Of a stretch of 27,566 nucleotides of DNA, positions 8,050 to 16,128 are shown one piece after another. The notes below the pieces were generated by a model. The model had not been told where the DNA came from, searched no databases, and saw only the letters and a list, made by a program, of their open reading frames with translations. The first letter of the stretch is position 1. Each line of letters starts with the position of its first letter. The position numbers were made by a program, and so were the translations under genes. The DNA is from KBS-96 sp049585195 (GTDB lineage Bacteria > Acidobacteriota > Terriglobia > Bryobacterales > Bryobacteraceae), in NCBI GenBank assembly GCA_049585195.1, contig JBAUZG010000381.1, forward strand, positions 1-27,566, given 5' to 3'.

Positions 8050-8071
8050 ACGGCAGGTTTCAACTTGCCGT
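8050..8071 (-). promoter_or_regulatory. small hairpin in acnA 5' leader
   Basis: ACGGCA (8050-8055) pairs with TGCCGT (8066-8071) across a ten-base loop, 12 bases upstream of the acnA ATG. No T-tract follows on the minus strand, so it may be a leader stem rather than a terminator. Confidence 0.25.
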
Positions 8072-8115
8072 GAGCCGCGCCACGGTTACATTTCCACCGT
8101 TCCAGGCGACGTAAG

Positions 8116-9024
8116 CTAATCCCGTCCCGTTCCGTAATCTCGGAGCGCAAAGCGGATTTGTAAAAGCAGGCGGTCGCGTGAACGCGGAGCCAATCCCTTG
8201 TGAAAGCAGAAGGTGTCCTCGGCGAAACCTTCCCCTTCTTTCCCCGAAAGTACCAGGATGTCTTTGCTAGGGTATGCAGATTCAATCTCCTCTTCGCGGC
8301 GGCTCTTGTGCAGAGACAAAAGATGGCGCCACAATTTGCGCTTGTGACTGCCGCGAACGCAAACATGAGGTCCGCTGTCAAGGCCAACCTCCGTCAGATA
8401 GAAAAAGAATGCCACTGAGCGGTAACCGTCGAGATCGAAATGAAACGCCTGCCCGTTTTCCATTTGCTGATCGGCAGTCGTCGGGGTAGCGAAGCTCCAC
8501 CACATACGCGCTGCTACAATCGAGGGCTCGCAACGAAGATAACCGCGCGCCAGGGCCCATAGCGCAGGGTCCTCCATAAGCCTGGTGAGAGCTGCGCATG
8601 AACGTCGAGCGTTCAGGTATCGTCCGGTTATAAATGGGGTTTGGCATTGCGCTTCGGCAACCGCGCGCCGCGAAATTTGGAAAGAATATTCTTCTTTTCC
8701 GTCGCCAAAGCAAGCTGCAGTCTCGGAGTAAGCTTTCAGCGCGGTTAACATTTGCTGGCGCAATCGCAGATTTAGGTAGACTCCATTGCGCTCCAGCGCC
8801 TCCACTGCTTCTTTGATAGAAAACGGACACAAATCGGATAAACCGGTAAATGCAGCTTCTTGAGGCGGGCGCAAAGCGCTGTTAAGCCATACTATCGATT
8901 CCCGCACGCCCTGAAATCGGCCGAGCGTGTACATGGCAAAGTGTCCCGGTCCATGCCGTAAATACGACCAGAGAATGGGCCACCATCGTGTACGCCTCCT
9001 GACCCCCCGACGAACCAGTTCCAT
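8116..9024 (-). CDS. phytanoyl-CoA dioxygenase (PhyH)-like 2OG-Fe(II) protein
   Basis: This 302-residue protein has the iron-binding facial triad of PhyH-type 2-oxoglutarate dioxygenases: H195-x-D197 in AFHFDLDGYRSVAFFFYLT, and H275 in DTFCFHKGLAP. R285 in RDRLLLQIRFAL is a candidate for the residue that binds the 2-oxoglutarate carboxylate. The sequence between the first two ligands and the distal histidine (GPHVCVRGSHKRKLW) is also typical. The N-terminal 60 residues are basic and lack a signal peptide. The substrate is unknown; PhyH-like proteins hydroxylate diverse small molecules. The start is an ATG at 9022-9024 with only a distant AGGAA. It lies between acnA and an unknown protein gene on the same strand. 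Confidence 0.75.
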   Translation of the reverse strand: MELVRRGVRRRTRWWPILWSYLRHGPGHFAMYTLGRFQGVRESIVWLNSALRPPQEAAFTGLSDLCPFSIKEAVEALERNGVYLNLRLRQQMLTALKAYSETAACFGDGKEEYSFQISRRAVAEAQCQTPFITGRYLNARRSCAALTRLMEDPALWALARGYLRCEPSIVAARMWWSFATPTTADQQMENGQAFHFDLDGYRSVAFFFYLTEVGLDSGPHVCVRGSHKRKLWRHLLSLHKSRREEEIESAYPSKDILVLSGKEGEGFAEDTFCFHKGLAPRSRDRLLLQIRFALRDYGTGRD

Positions 9025-9145
9025 GGCGAGCGCGAGTTCCTACGGAGCATACGTTACTCGCCCTGCACTAGCAAGATCTGGTGTTACTAGAGACGGTGCT
9101 GGAACGAAAGTACTTCGCTTTATTCTGTGGTATCCAAGAATCCGG

Positions 9146-9958
9146 CTACTTCTTTTCCATGTCCTCGGGAAACACGGCGTAGCCAGCAGGCGGCGAATAG
9201 AAGGTCCGCAATAGGTTCAAACGCTTGCGAAGGTAGCGGCTCGGCAGCTGGCGTGGCCCTGTTTCCACGTCAATGTCACAGCAGATTCCGTGCAAATACA
9301 AGGTCAGGGTATCGATGAAGGAGAGCCGGCAGTATTCTGCAAAGGGCCCGGATTCCTTCTTAATATCGTTCTGCCGCCGCAGAAGTGTCTGCTTGGCCTG
9401 CCAGCTTTCTTCGTCGACCTCTCCGTGGACTGCGGCGTTGAGCTCCTCGCGCAGCATGGTTGAAAAACCGGCGCTCGCCTCCGGTTCCCATTTCTCCGCC
9501 ACGAGCGCCGCCAGGTGCCGAAAAAAACGATAATGGTACTCGGCGACGTCGTGCTCTTTCAACGCGAACACCAGAACCGTTTCGGTTTCGAAGCTCACTT
9601 GTGAAACCCACGAGATCTGGCTCTCAGCCGGACGTTCCGATACAACGAATTCGCTCAAAGGCTTTTCGAGCGCCCTCCGGCTATTGCGTCGCAATTTTGA
9701 CCGTTCTGCGCGCTCCAAATAAGGAACCAGAAGGATCGAGATGCGCGGCAGCATCGCTGCAATTTTCACGGGTAGCGCGGCGATCGGCTCTTCCAGATAC
9801 TCCTTCAGCACTTCCTCGCTGACGGGCACGGAAGCGCAGAAGTAGCTGAAGGTATTACTAAGCGGAATCGCTTCCGAGCGAAACCGCTCGGCAAATTGTC
9901 CCACGGTGACCCGGGATAAATTGAGCTGAGCCGGCGCTGGCTCTCGCGAGCTGGACAT
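9146..9958 (-). CDS. hypothetical protein, 270 aa
   Basis: This is a 270-residue protein starting from ATG. I see no signal peptide and no clear transmembrane helix, though about residues 60-80 (PVKIAAMLPRISILLVPYLE) are fairly hydrophobic. It has many Arg and Glu residues, a charged middle (RAERSKLRRNSRRALEKPL) and a C-terminal YLHGICCDIDVETG segment. I do not recognise a family. It is the first gene of a same-strand series (9146-9958, then the PhyH-like gene, then acnA) and diverges from lpxB, with 79 bp between the two starts. That gap must hold both promoters. Confidence 0.65.
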   Translation of the reverse strand: MSSSREPAPAQLNLSRVTVGQFAERFRSEAIPLSNTFSYFCASVPVSEEVLKEYLEEPIAALPVKIAAMLPRISILLVPYLERAERSKLRRNSRRALEKPLSEFVVSERPAESQISWVSQVSFETETVLVFALKEHDVAEYHYRFFRHLAALVAEKWEPEASAGFSTMLREELNAAVHGEVDEESWQAKQTLLRRQNDIKKESGPFAEYCRLSFIDTLTLYLHGICCDIDVETGPRQLPSRYLRKRLNLLRTFYSPPAGYAVFPEDMEKK

Positions 9959-10037
9959 CTATCTACTGTTCGACCTCGATTCTAGCAGACGTACTTGAGC
10001 CGCTTTGGCCGAAAACGATTGGTACACTTAGGCAAAC

Positions 10038-11183
10038 GTGCGCATTCTGGTTTCGGCGGGCGAGGCGTCGGGTGATATGTACGCCTCCCGGCTGGTCCAC
10101 TCTCTCAGTAAAATTTCCGGACAAATTTCGTTTTTTGGTTGCACAGGTTCTCGCCTGAAGGAAGCGGGCGTAGAGACGGTAGTTGACTCAGAGAAATTGT
10201 CGGTGGTAGGGCTCGCCGAAATTGTAACCCACCTCCCCGGAATCTATATCGAATACCGGCGCCTGCTTCATTATCTTCGCCGCAATATCCCGGATGCCGC
10301 CATCCTCACCGACAGCCCCGACTTTCACCTCCGCTTGGCGAGACATCTAAGGAACTTAGGCGTTCCCATTTACTATCTGGTTGCGCCGCAAGTTTGGGCT
10401 TGGCGGACAGGCCGCGTCCGGCAAGTCGCACAACGGGTCAGAAGGCTATTCTGTTTGTTCCCCTTCGAGGAGAAATGGTTCCGCGAGCGGGGCGTTGATG
10501 CTACCTATATCGGACATCCACTGGCCGTGGCGGTGAAGCCGCAAAGAAGCAAAGGCGCATTTTTCCAACGGCATGAGTTACAGCCGGAGCTTCGTACCCT
10601 AGCCCTTCTTCCGGGAAGCCGGGCAGGCGAAGCTCTACGTCATATGCCCGATTTGCTTGGCGCGGTTTCCCTTTTGCGTGGTGAATTTGGGCTCCAGGTC
10701 GTCCTCGGCACGCCAAAAGGTTTCACCGAACGGGGGGTCTTTGAAAAATTTAAGGAACGCATCAGCGCGCTCTCCATCAAAGTAATTGAGGACGAGACCT
10801 GGGACGTTTTGGCGTATGCCGACCTTGCGCTCGCCGCAAGTGGAACCGTCACCATCGAGGCCGCGGTTCTCGGCACCCCGATGGTCACTTTCTATAAAGT
10901 GATGGCGCTGAGTTGGTGGGCTGGGAGACGGCTGGTCAAAGTCCCGTACCTCTCGATGGTGAATCTCGTAGCTGGCAAACTAGTTGTACCGGAGCTGATT
11001 CAGAACGATATGACACCGGCGAACCTTGCCGCCGCCGCCGCGATGCTCTTGCGGGACCCCCAAAAATTGGACCGTATACGACGTGACCTGCTGGAACTGA
11101 AGCGGGTCTTGACGGGTGCTTTCGACCCCTTTGAATGCGCTGCCGGTATGATCGCGGCAGATTTTCGCCATGCGTGCTTTTAA
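10038..11183 (+). CDS. lpxB: lipid-A-disaccharide synthase
   Basis: This family GT19 enzyme joins UDP-2,3-diacylglucosamine and lipid X to form the lipid A disaccharide at the inner face of the cytoplasmic membrane. The 381-residue length is normal. Family signatures are the N-terminal ILVSAGEASGDMYASRLV, then SPDFHLRLARHLR, YYLVAPQVWAWRTGR and FEEKWFRERGV followed by YIGHPLA, and later LLPGSRAGEAL and AASGTVTIEAAVLGTPMV. The start is GTG at 10038. No alternative gives the conserved N-terminus. It is followed after 22 bp by the M1-like TPR gene, so the two are probably co-transcribed. The rest of the usual lpx cluster (lpxD, fabZ, lpxA) is not in the window. Presence of lpxB argues for an outer membrane with lipid A. 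Confidence 0.95.
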   Translation: MRILVSAGEASGDMYASRLVHSLSKISGQISFFGCTGSRLKEAGVETVVDSEKLSVVGLAEIVTHLPGIYIEYRRLLHYLRRNIPDAAILTDSPDFHLRLARHLRNLGVPIYYLVAPQVWAWRTGRVRQVAQRVRRLFCLFPFEEKWFRERGVDATYIGHPLAVAVKPQRSKGAFFQRHELQPELRTLALLPGSRAGEALRHMPDLLGAVSLLRGEFGLQVVLGTPKGFTERGVFEKFKERISALSIKVIEDETWDVLAYADLALAASGTVTIEAAVLGTPMVTFYKVMALSWWAGRRLVKVPYLSMVNLVAGKLVVPELIQNDMTPANLAAAAAMLLRDPQKLDRIRRDLLELKRVLTGAFDPFECAAGMIAADFRHACF

Positions 11184-11205
11184 GCCGACAGGAGACAATT
11201 AGTTC

Positions 11206-13167
11206 ATGCGGGGCGTCCGATGGGCTATAGCCTTTCTTGCCGTCATTGTGAGCGCGTTTGCGCAGGAGAAAACGGCGCGCGTTAAAGTGCAGCATTATGT
11301 CATCACCGCTGAAATCAATCCGAGGACTCAGTCGATCAGCGCAACGGCCAAGGTCGATTTCGTGCCTCTCGATAACACCGATGCGGCGGTTTTCGAACTC
11401 AACAATGCTCTCAAAATTTCGAAAGTAGTGGACAGCCAAGGGCAAACGCTCGAGGCCGCCCGAAACTCGCAGGATCTTACAGTTCGAGTCGCCCTGCCGT
11501 CGCCGCTTGCTAAGAATCAAGCCTCCAGCTTGACCTTCACCTACGACGGCCAACTCACAGGGGGCCAGGATTCGCCCGTTTACGGCATCACCTTTGCTTC
11601 CCTCAAACCCGACTTTGGCTTCTTGCTATACCCTGCGCGATGGTTCCCCATCACTGGCTACACCGTAGACCGATTCACCGCCGAGCTCCACATTACCGCC
11701 CCCTCCGAATACAACGTAATTTCGAGCGGAGATGAGAAGACCGAAACGCTCAGCGGCGGCCGAACATTGTACTCGTTTGCCTATTCTCAAAATCCTAGCT
11801 TTCCAGGAAGTCTTGCGCTGGTTAAGGGCGATGGGCAGAAGGTGTCTTCGCAAGGCGTAACGACCAACGTGTACTTTCGCCAACACACAAATCTCGCGCA
11901 AAACTACGGCGAGGAAACCGGTAAGATCATGGGCGTTTTCACGAATGACTTTGGACTCGCGCCCCAAGCCAATCTCTCTTTAGTCGAAACCGTGGATGGG
12001 GGGCCGAACGGATACGCCGCGCCCGGCATCGTCTTCCTCGCTCCCGGCTCGATCACTAACCAGGTAAACCAACGGCTCCTGGCCGACCAACTCGCTCGCC
12101 AGTGGTGGGGCGTTCTGATTTCATCAGTCAACCGTAACCACCTTTGGATTACAAACGGGGCTGCACGCTATGCACAGGTCCTCTATCTCGAGCAGACCAA
12201 CGGCCCTGGAGCCATTGACAGCGATATACATAACGATTATGTCGAGGCCCTCACCATTACCGATCCACCTATGCTCCAAGCTGGCCGCCTTGAAGACTAC
12301 TCTCCCGAGTTTTGGGCTCTGACCGCAGCGAAAGGCGCGGCAGTTTTGAATATGCTGCGCGGCGTCATAGGCGATCAGGCCTTCTTTAAGGGACTCAAGG
12401 CTTTCATCGATCAGTATGGTTGGAAATCTGTTTCGAGCGCAGATTTCGAAAAATCGATGGAGCAAGCCTCGGGTCAAGATCTACGCTCCTTTTTTATTCA
12501 GTGGTTGGAATCGAGCGGCGCACCCGAATTCAAACTTTCTTACACAATTTTTCGAACCCAGAAGGGCTTTCGCGTTGTGGGCAAAGTGAGTCAGGATATG
12601 GATACCTTCCGCATGCCCGTCGACTTGCGTATTGAAACCGAAGGTAATCCCGAGGACAAGAAAGTCGATGTCGCAGGAACGTCGAGCGAGTTCAGTGTCG
12701 ATACGTTCGGCAAGCCCCGATCGGTAACGCTCGATCCGAATCACCGAATTCTTCGTTTCGATAGCACGATGCGTGTCGCGGTCGCCATCCGCCGAGGCGA
12801 GCAGTTCGTGGAAGTAGGAGATTTTTCAAACGCCTTGCGGGAATATCAAAAAGCGCTAGATGTGAACAGAAACAGCTCGCTCGCTCATTACCGGATTGGC
12901 GAGCTGTTCTTCAAGCAGGGCAACTATCAATCGGCAGCCAATGAGTTCCGCTCCGCCATCGACGGCGACCTACAGCCTAAGTGGGTGGAAGTGTGGTCGC
13001 GGGTGAATCTGGGAAATATATTCGATGTCACCGGCCAGCGCGACCGCGCCGTCAACGAGTATAAACAGGCTCTGCGCACCCATGACAACACCGCCGGAGC
13101 ACAGGAAAAAGCCTCTCAGTATCTGATCAAGCCTTACGAGAAGCCGAATTCCGAAATGTCCGGCTAG
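11206..13167 (+). CDS. secreted M1-peptidase-like protein, catalytically degenerate, with C-terminal TPRs
   Basis: This 653-residue protein has a signal peptide (residues 1-19, cut before QEK), so it is exported. Residues about 25-200 resemble the M1 N-terminal beta domain. Residues 285-440 resemble the M1 catalytic domain, including QWWG at 300-302, a YSPEFWALTAAKGAAVLNML stretch and FFIQWLESSGAPEF. The zinc site is lost: the HExxH position reads DQLAR (294-298), and the later Glu-Gly reads N317-G318. The exopeptidase GxMEN region reads GYAAPG. A C-terminal block (about 525-635) holds two to three TPR-like repeats. It is therefore likely to be a binding or scaffold protein in the periplasm or outer envelope and not a peptidase. 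Its ATG follows AGGAG, and it lies 22 bp after lpxB. Confidence 0.82.
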   Translation: MRGVRWAIAFLAVIVSAFAQEKTARVKVQHYVITAEINPRTQSISATAKVDFVPLDNTDAAVFELNNALKISKVVDSQGQTLEAARNSQDLTVRVALPSPLAKNQASSLTFTYDGQLTGGQDSPVYGITFASLKPDFGFLLYPARWFPITGYTVDRFTAELHITAPSEYNVISSGDEKTETLSGGRTLYSFAYSQNPSFPGSLALVKGDGQKVSSQGVTTNVYFRQHTNLAQNYGEETGKIMGVFTNDFGLAPQANLSLVETVDGGPNGYAAPGIVFLAPGSITNQVNQRLLADQLARQWWGVLISSVNRNHLWITNGAARYAQVLYLEQTNGPGAIDSDIHNDYVEALTITDPPMLQAGRLEDYSPEFWALTAAKGAAVLNMLRGVIGDQAFFKGLKAFIDQYGWKSVSSADFEKSMEQASGQDLRSFFIQWLESSGAPEFKLSYTIFRTQKGFRVVGKVSQDMDTFRMPVDLRIETEGNPEDKKVDVAGTSSEFSVDTFGKPRSVTLDPNHRILRFDSTMRVAVAIRRGEQFVEVGDFSNALREYQKALDVNRNSSLAHYRIGELFFKQGNYQSAANEFRSAIDGDLQPKWVEVWSRVNLGNIFDVTGQRDRAVNEYKQALRTHDNTAGAQEKASQYLIKPYEKPNSEMSG

Positions 13168-13328
13168 TAAAATTTGCAGGAATGCTCCATCCTGCGTCAA
13201 GCCAGGTTGATTGCGGAATTCTAAAGATTTCCTCCATTCCCTGTCGATTTCCAAGCGATCGAGCGTCGCACCGATGAAAAGAATAGGACGTTTAAGATCG
13301 TTTATGACGAATCAGTGGAGGCTAAGTC

Positions 13329-13580
13329 ATGAAACACGTGCAAGCGCTCATGACCGGCTTGATGCTGGCTGTTGCCGTAGCAGCGGCGCAGCAGCCGGGC
13401 AGCAAAGATCGTAACGGGGTGGCGTTCGACCTGCTTAAATCCCTGGAAGGTGGGTGGGAAGGAAAAGCCGTCGAGAGTGGAAGGGAAATGCCGGTCACGA
13501 CCACCTTCCAGCTGGTTTCGGGCGGCTCAGTCTCGATGAACGACCTCGCTCCAGGAAGGGGACACACCTCAATAAACTGA
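13329..13580 (+). pseudogene. truncated DUF1579-like secreted protein
   Basis: A good GGAGG lies seven bases before the ATG, and the product starts with a clear signal peptide (residues 1-20, MLAVAVAAAQQ). What follows, FDLLKSLEGGWEGKAVESG and then TTFQLVSGGSVSMNDLAPG, resembles secreted DUF1579-type proteins that normally continue with an EMVTMYHLDGD-type segment. Here the frame stops after 83 residues. A matching MYAQGRCLTT piece is readable just downstream in another frame (near 13587-13616), so a frameshift plus loss of the 3' part is likely. Family assignment is from memory of the N-terminal pattern. The downstream remains meet an SDR remnant on the other strand. Confidence 0.4.
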
Positions 13581-13619
13581 AATTTATGTACGCTCAGGGC
13601 CGCTGCTTGACGACCGTCC

Positions 13620-14026
13620 CGGCAGTGGAGACCGTTTCGGAACTATCATGCGCGCTGCGTGAGCGCTAGCTATGAAGGTAGAACGTACGCCCGCGTCCAT
13701 CATGCTCGTCCAGCGATGCGTGGGTTGTTCCCAGAATGGCAGTGGCCACGTATACGTTCCGTCCTCGACCATTCTTTCGTATCCACCCCAAGCGGAGTTG
13801 ACGAGGACATCCAGCGCGTCGACCTCAGATGCAATCTGTCGAAATACCGCGCTGTCTGCTCATCTCGGAGGTGGTCGCAAGGAATCCTGGTGACACCCCG
13901 TGGCAGATTGTTCGCTGAGGCGATGCTCCTCCCAGTCGCATACACTCTGTAGCCGCGCTCACTAAGCGCTGTTGCGATGCCCGGGCCAACGCCACGGCTC
14001 CCTCCGGTGACCAGTGCTACCGGCAT
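13620..14026 (-). pseudogene. frameshifted and truncated short-chain dehydrogenase (SDR)
   Basis: The N-terminus is a clear SDR NAD(P)-binding start: VALVTGGSRGVGPGIATAL, then SERGYRVYATGRS, then RIPCDHLRDEQTARYFDRL. After about residue 47 the expected sequence continues only in another frame: LDVLVNSAWGGYERMVEDG, then TWPLPFWEQPTHRW and MMDAGVRSTFIASAHAARM. That places an indel near 13824-13832. Recognisable homology ends near 13638, long before the usual YxxxK active site, so the 3' half is missing. The gene cannot make a working enzyme. It ends against the decayed DUF1579-like gene on the opposite strand, which suggests one deletion removed the ends of both. Confidence 0.75.
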
Positions 14027-14330
14027 GTAGCAAATTATCTCGAAGCTGCCGAAACGGCGCGAGGGTTACGCTCGAGGCCCGCGGTGGTTCTGGGTGGTGG
14101 GCTCGGAACCGATATGGCGTGAGGAGCCCTTTCCCTTGCTGAAAAACGGCGTTTTGCGCAACTTCACCGCGAAGTCACCGAAAATGTGACTTTCAGGGAG
14201 GTATGGCGCTCAGCAAGAAAACTGAGCGTCATCTGGGGCTCCAGAGTTGAGACGACCTAATCTTTCAATTAGGCCGCCAAGAAAGCCGACGAAGACCTCA
14301 GTTGTTGATGGCGAGTACTTCATTCCCAAA
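14027..14330. other. intergenic, no gene seen; short inverted repeats
   Basis: No supported gene lies here. It contains AAGTCAC (14172-14178) paired with GTGACTT (14186-14192) and CGCTCAG (14207-14213) paired with CTGAGCG (14222-14228). The first matches 15629-15650, on the other side of the phosphatase gene, at about 18 of 22 positions. These could be ends of a decayed mobile element. Confidence 0.4.
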
Positions 14331-15530
14331 TCACAAACAACGCACGATGAGGATTGTTTGATCGTCGAACTGGTGTCCAAACCCACGCGCCGCCGCAAGA
14401 ATCCTTGCCGCCAGCTCCGGTAAAGGGTCCTTGGCGTTCGCCGCGATCACTTGCTTCAGTCGTTCCACGCCAAATTCTTCTTGGGGTTTGTTGCACACTT
14501 CCAGAATCCCGTCCGTTGCAACCACGAGCAGATCGCCCGACGCAACTTCCAGCCTCTGTCCGTCAAAGCTGGAAACCGGCAGCAGCCCGAGAGGGAACTG
14601 GCTCTCCTCCGTGTGCGACAAGGTCCGCCCGCTCGCGTGCCACTGCAGAATCGGTGGGCTTGCCGCCAGCGCATAGAACACGCTGCCGTCCGCTCCTAGC
14701 CGGAAGCCGGTAAATGTCGCATACATGTGCGGCTCTTTCACCTCCGGCAGCACCCTGTTCAGCCGATCCAGCAATACCGGCAGAGTACGATGCGGCTCGC
14801 GTCCCTCCGCATCCAGCAGGGCCGTGCGAGTCGCTGTCTTCAGCATTCCCATCAGAATGCCGGCAGGGAGCCCATGTCCAGCGATGTCGGCAACATAGGC
14901 AATAGCATCACCGCTCGGCAGGTTAATCGCATCCACCAGATCGCCGCCCACCTTTTCACTGGGGCGCGAAATGCCGTAAATATCAAAGCGCGACGTTCGC
15001 AATCCCACCGGCGGCACTAGCGTCTTTTGAATTCCGTGTGCCAGCTCCAGTTCGTTGCGCATGCGGAACGACTCTCTGCCCTCGCGCCGGATATACACAA
15101 CGAAAAAAACGTAGGAGAGAACGATCGCCGACATCGTCGCGGTTGCGGCGAAATGGATTCCCAATTCCGAAGGCACCGGCTTCAGATCGAAGCTGCGCGT
15201 CATCCAGTTTGCGAGGCTGGTGTTGATCAGAGTATTGAAAAACTGCAGCACAATCAGGCCGACTAGAAACGGCATCGACAGCCGCGACAGCACTACGATC
15301 CACAACGAAGCGTTCAGCCCGACGTAAAGCGCGATGGTAAGCACGATGGCATAAGGCAACACTCCCCCGTACATTAAATCGAAGTAGAAGCCGAACACTG
15401 AAAACAAGAGGAAGACCGCCGCTATCAACACCCATAGGCGCTTTATCGGCACCGACCGAAAGTGTATCCATCGGGTCGAGGTTCGCCGGTACCACTCTGA
15501 GGTTCGCCGGTACCACTCCTTCTCTGCCAT
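14331..15530 (-). CDS. membrane PP2C/SpoIIE-type serine phosphatase (RsbU-like)
   Basis: This roughly 399-residue protein has an N-terminal membrane domain with about four hydrophobic segments (roughly residues 30-180) and a cytoplasmic PP2C-type domain of the SpoIIE/RsbU class. Metal-binding acidic motifs are visible: GGDLVDAI, AYVADIAGHGLPAGILMGM, LLVVATDGILEV and the C-terminal FDDQTILIV. A linker helix (RNELELAHGIQKTLVPP) is typical of this class. Such enzymes dephosphorylate anti-sigma-factor antagonists in partner-switching pathways, but no antagonist or anti-sigma gene is adjacent. The start is ATG 15530; a GTG two codons upstream is possible. Residues near the N-terminus repeat EWYRRTS twice because of a 21-bp tandem duplication. 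Short inverted-repeat DNA lies on both sides. Confidence 0.9.
   Translation of the reverse strand: MAEKEWYRRTSEWYRRTSTRWIHFRSVPIKRLWVLIAAVFLLFSVFGFYFDLMYGGVLPYAIVLTIALYVGLNASLWIVVLSRLSMPFLVGLIVLQFFNTLINTSLANWMTRSFDLKPVPSELGIHFAATATMSAIVLSYVFFVVYIRREGRESFRMRNELELAHGIQKTLVPPVGLRTSRFDIYGISRPSEKVGGDLVDAINLPSGDAIAYVADIAGHGLPAGILMGMLKTATRTALLDAEGREPHRTLPVLLDRLNRVLPEVKEPHMYATFTGFRLGADGSVFYALAASPPILQWHASGRTLSHTEESQFPLGLLPVSSFDGQRLEVASGDLLVVATDGILEVCNKPQEEFGVERLKQVIAANAKDPLPELAARILAAARGFGHQFDDQTILIVRCL
15478..15519 (-). repeat. 21-bp tandem duplication in phosphatase N-terminus
   Basis: Units 15478-15498 and 15499-15519 are identical at 20 of 21 positions and encode EWYRRTS twice in frame. This is the signature of a recent slippage or duplication event. 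Confidence 0.9.
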
Positions 15531-15540
15531 TGGCACGAAC

Positions 15541-15939
15541 CATATCAGATTAGATGGAGGGCGTTAACGCGATTCCCGGGAAAGGGGCTTCTGGAAACTT
15601 CACTTGTTAACGAAATGGTTACTGGGGCAAGTTACCGTAAAGCTGACTTTTCAAGGACAACGACGGAACTCATTCCCAACAGTTTATGCTGCGAACTCGT
15701 CTTCGTGGCTTCGACGATGGGTAGTGCACGAAAAACGGGGTTTCAGGTAAGTTCGACGCGTCCCGTCGGCGGGTGAAGTTCCCGTAGATCGAACTTCGCA
15801 GGCATCGCGGAGGATCACTTCCGGATAGCCGGTGACACAGCCAATACCATTCGCAACAATGTTGCCAAAAATGGGACCGTTGGGACATCAGGTTTACCCT
15901 GCAGTCAGCCTATGCACGCTTGCTCATGCTCGTGTAGTC
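15541..15939. other. intergenic, no gene seen
   Basis: This 399-bp stretch has no convincing coding frame. At 15629-15650 it holds the diverged partner of the 14172-14193 inverted repeat. No terminator or promoter can be named with confidence. Confidence 0.4.
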
Positions 15940-16118
15940 AATGAGAGGAAGTTCTGCTAAGGCCGCGAGCATTTCTATTTGTGCGAACAGACGACATCCT
16001 GGATTGCAAAGACTTGGACGAGGCGATCGAGTGGGCCGCCAAAGTCCCTACCGCGTGCGGCGGAGCCACGGGATGTGTGGAAATTCGTCCCATCCGCCAG
16101 ATTCGCGAACTGGCTTGA
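15940..16118 (+). pseudogene. remnant of YciI/DGPF-domain protein (C-terminal part)
   Basis: The last 43 codons before the TGA at 16116-16118 read DDILDCKDLDEAIEWAAKVP, then a cysteine- and glycine-containing loop and GCVEIRPIRQI. This is the typical C-terminal end of YCII-related proteins with a DGPF-type domain. Upstream, a piece close to EVLLGGEHFYL can be restored only by assuming small indels near 15958 and 15985. The start of the gene is not present. Members of this family often sit beside ECF sigma-factor genes, but none is seen here. It lies just after the end of infC on the other strand. Confidence 0.5.
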
Positions 16119-16128
16119 ACCGGAAGGG

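Noticed and set aside
9994..10028. Promoter for lpxB (TTGAGC and TACACT)
   Set aside because: The spacing is 23 bp, too long for a standard sigma-70 promoter.
10936..11553. Antisense frame across the lpxB/M1-like junction
   Set aside because: It covers two well-supported genes and has atypical composition.
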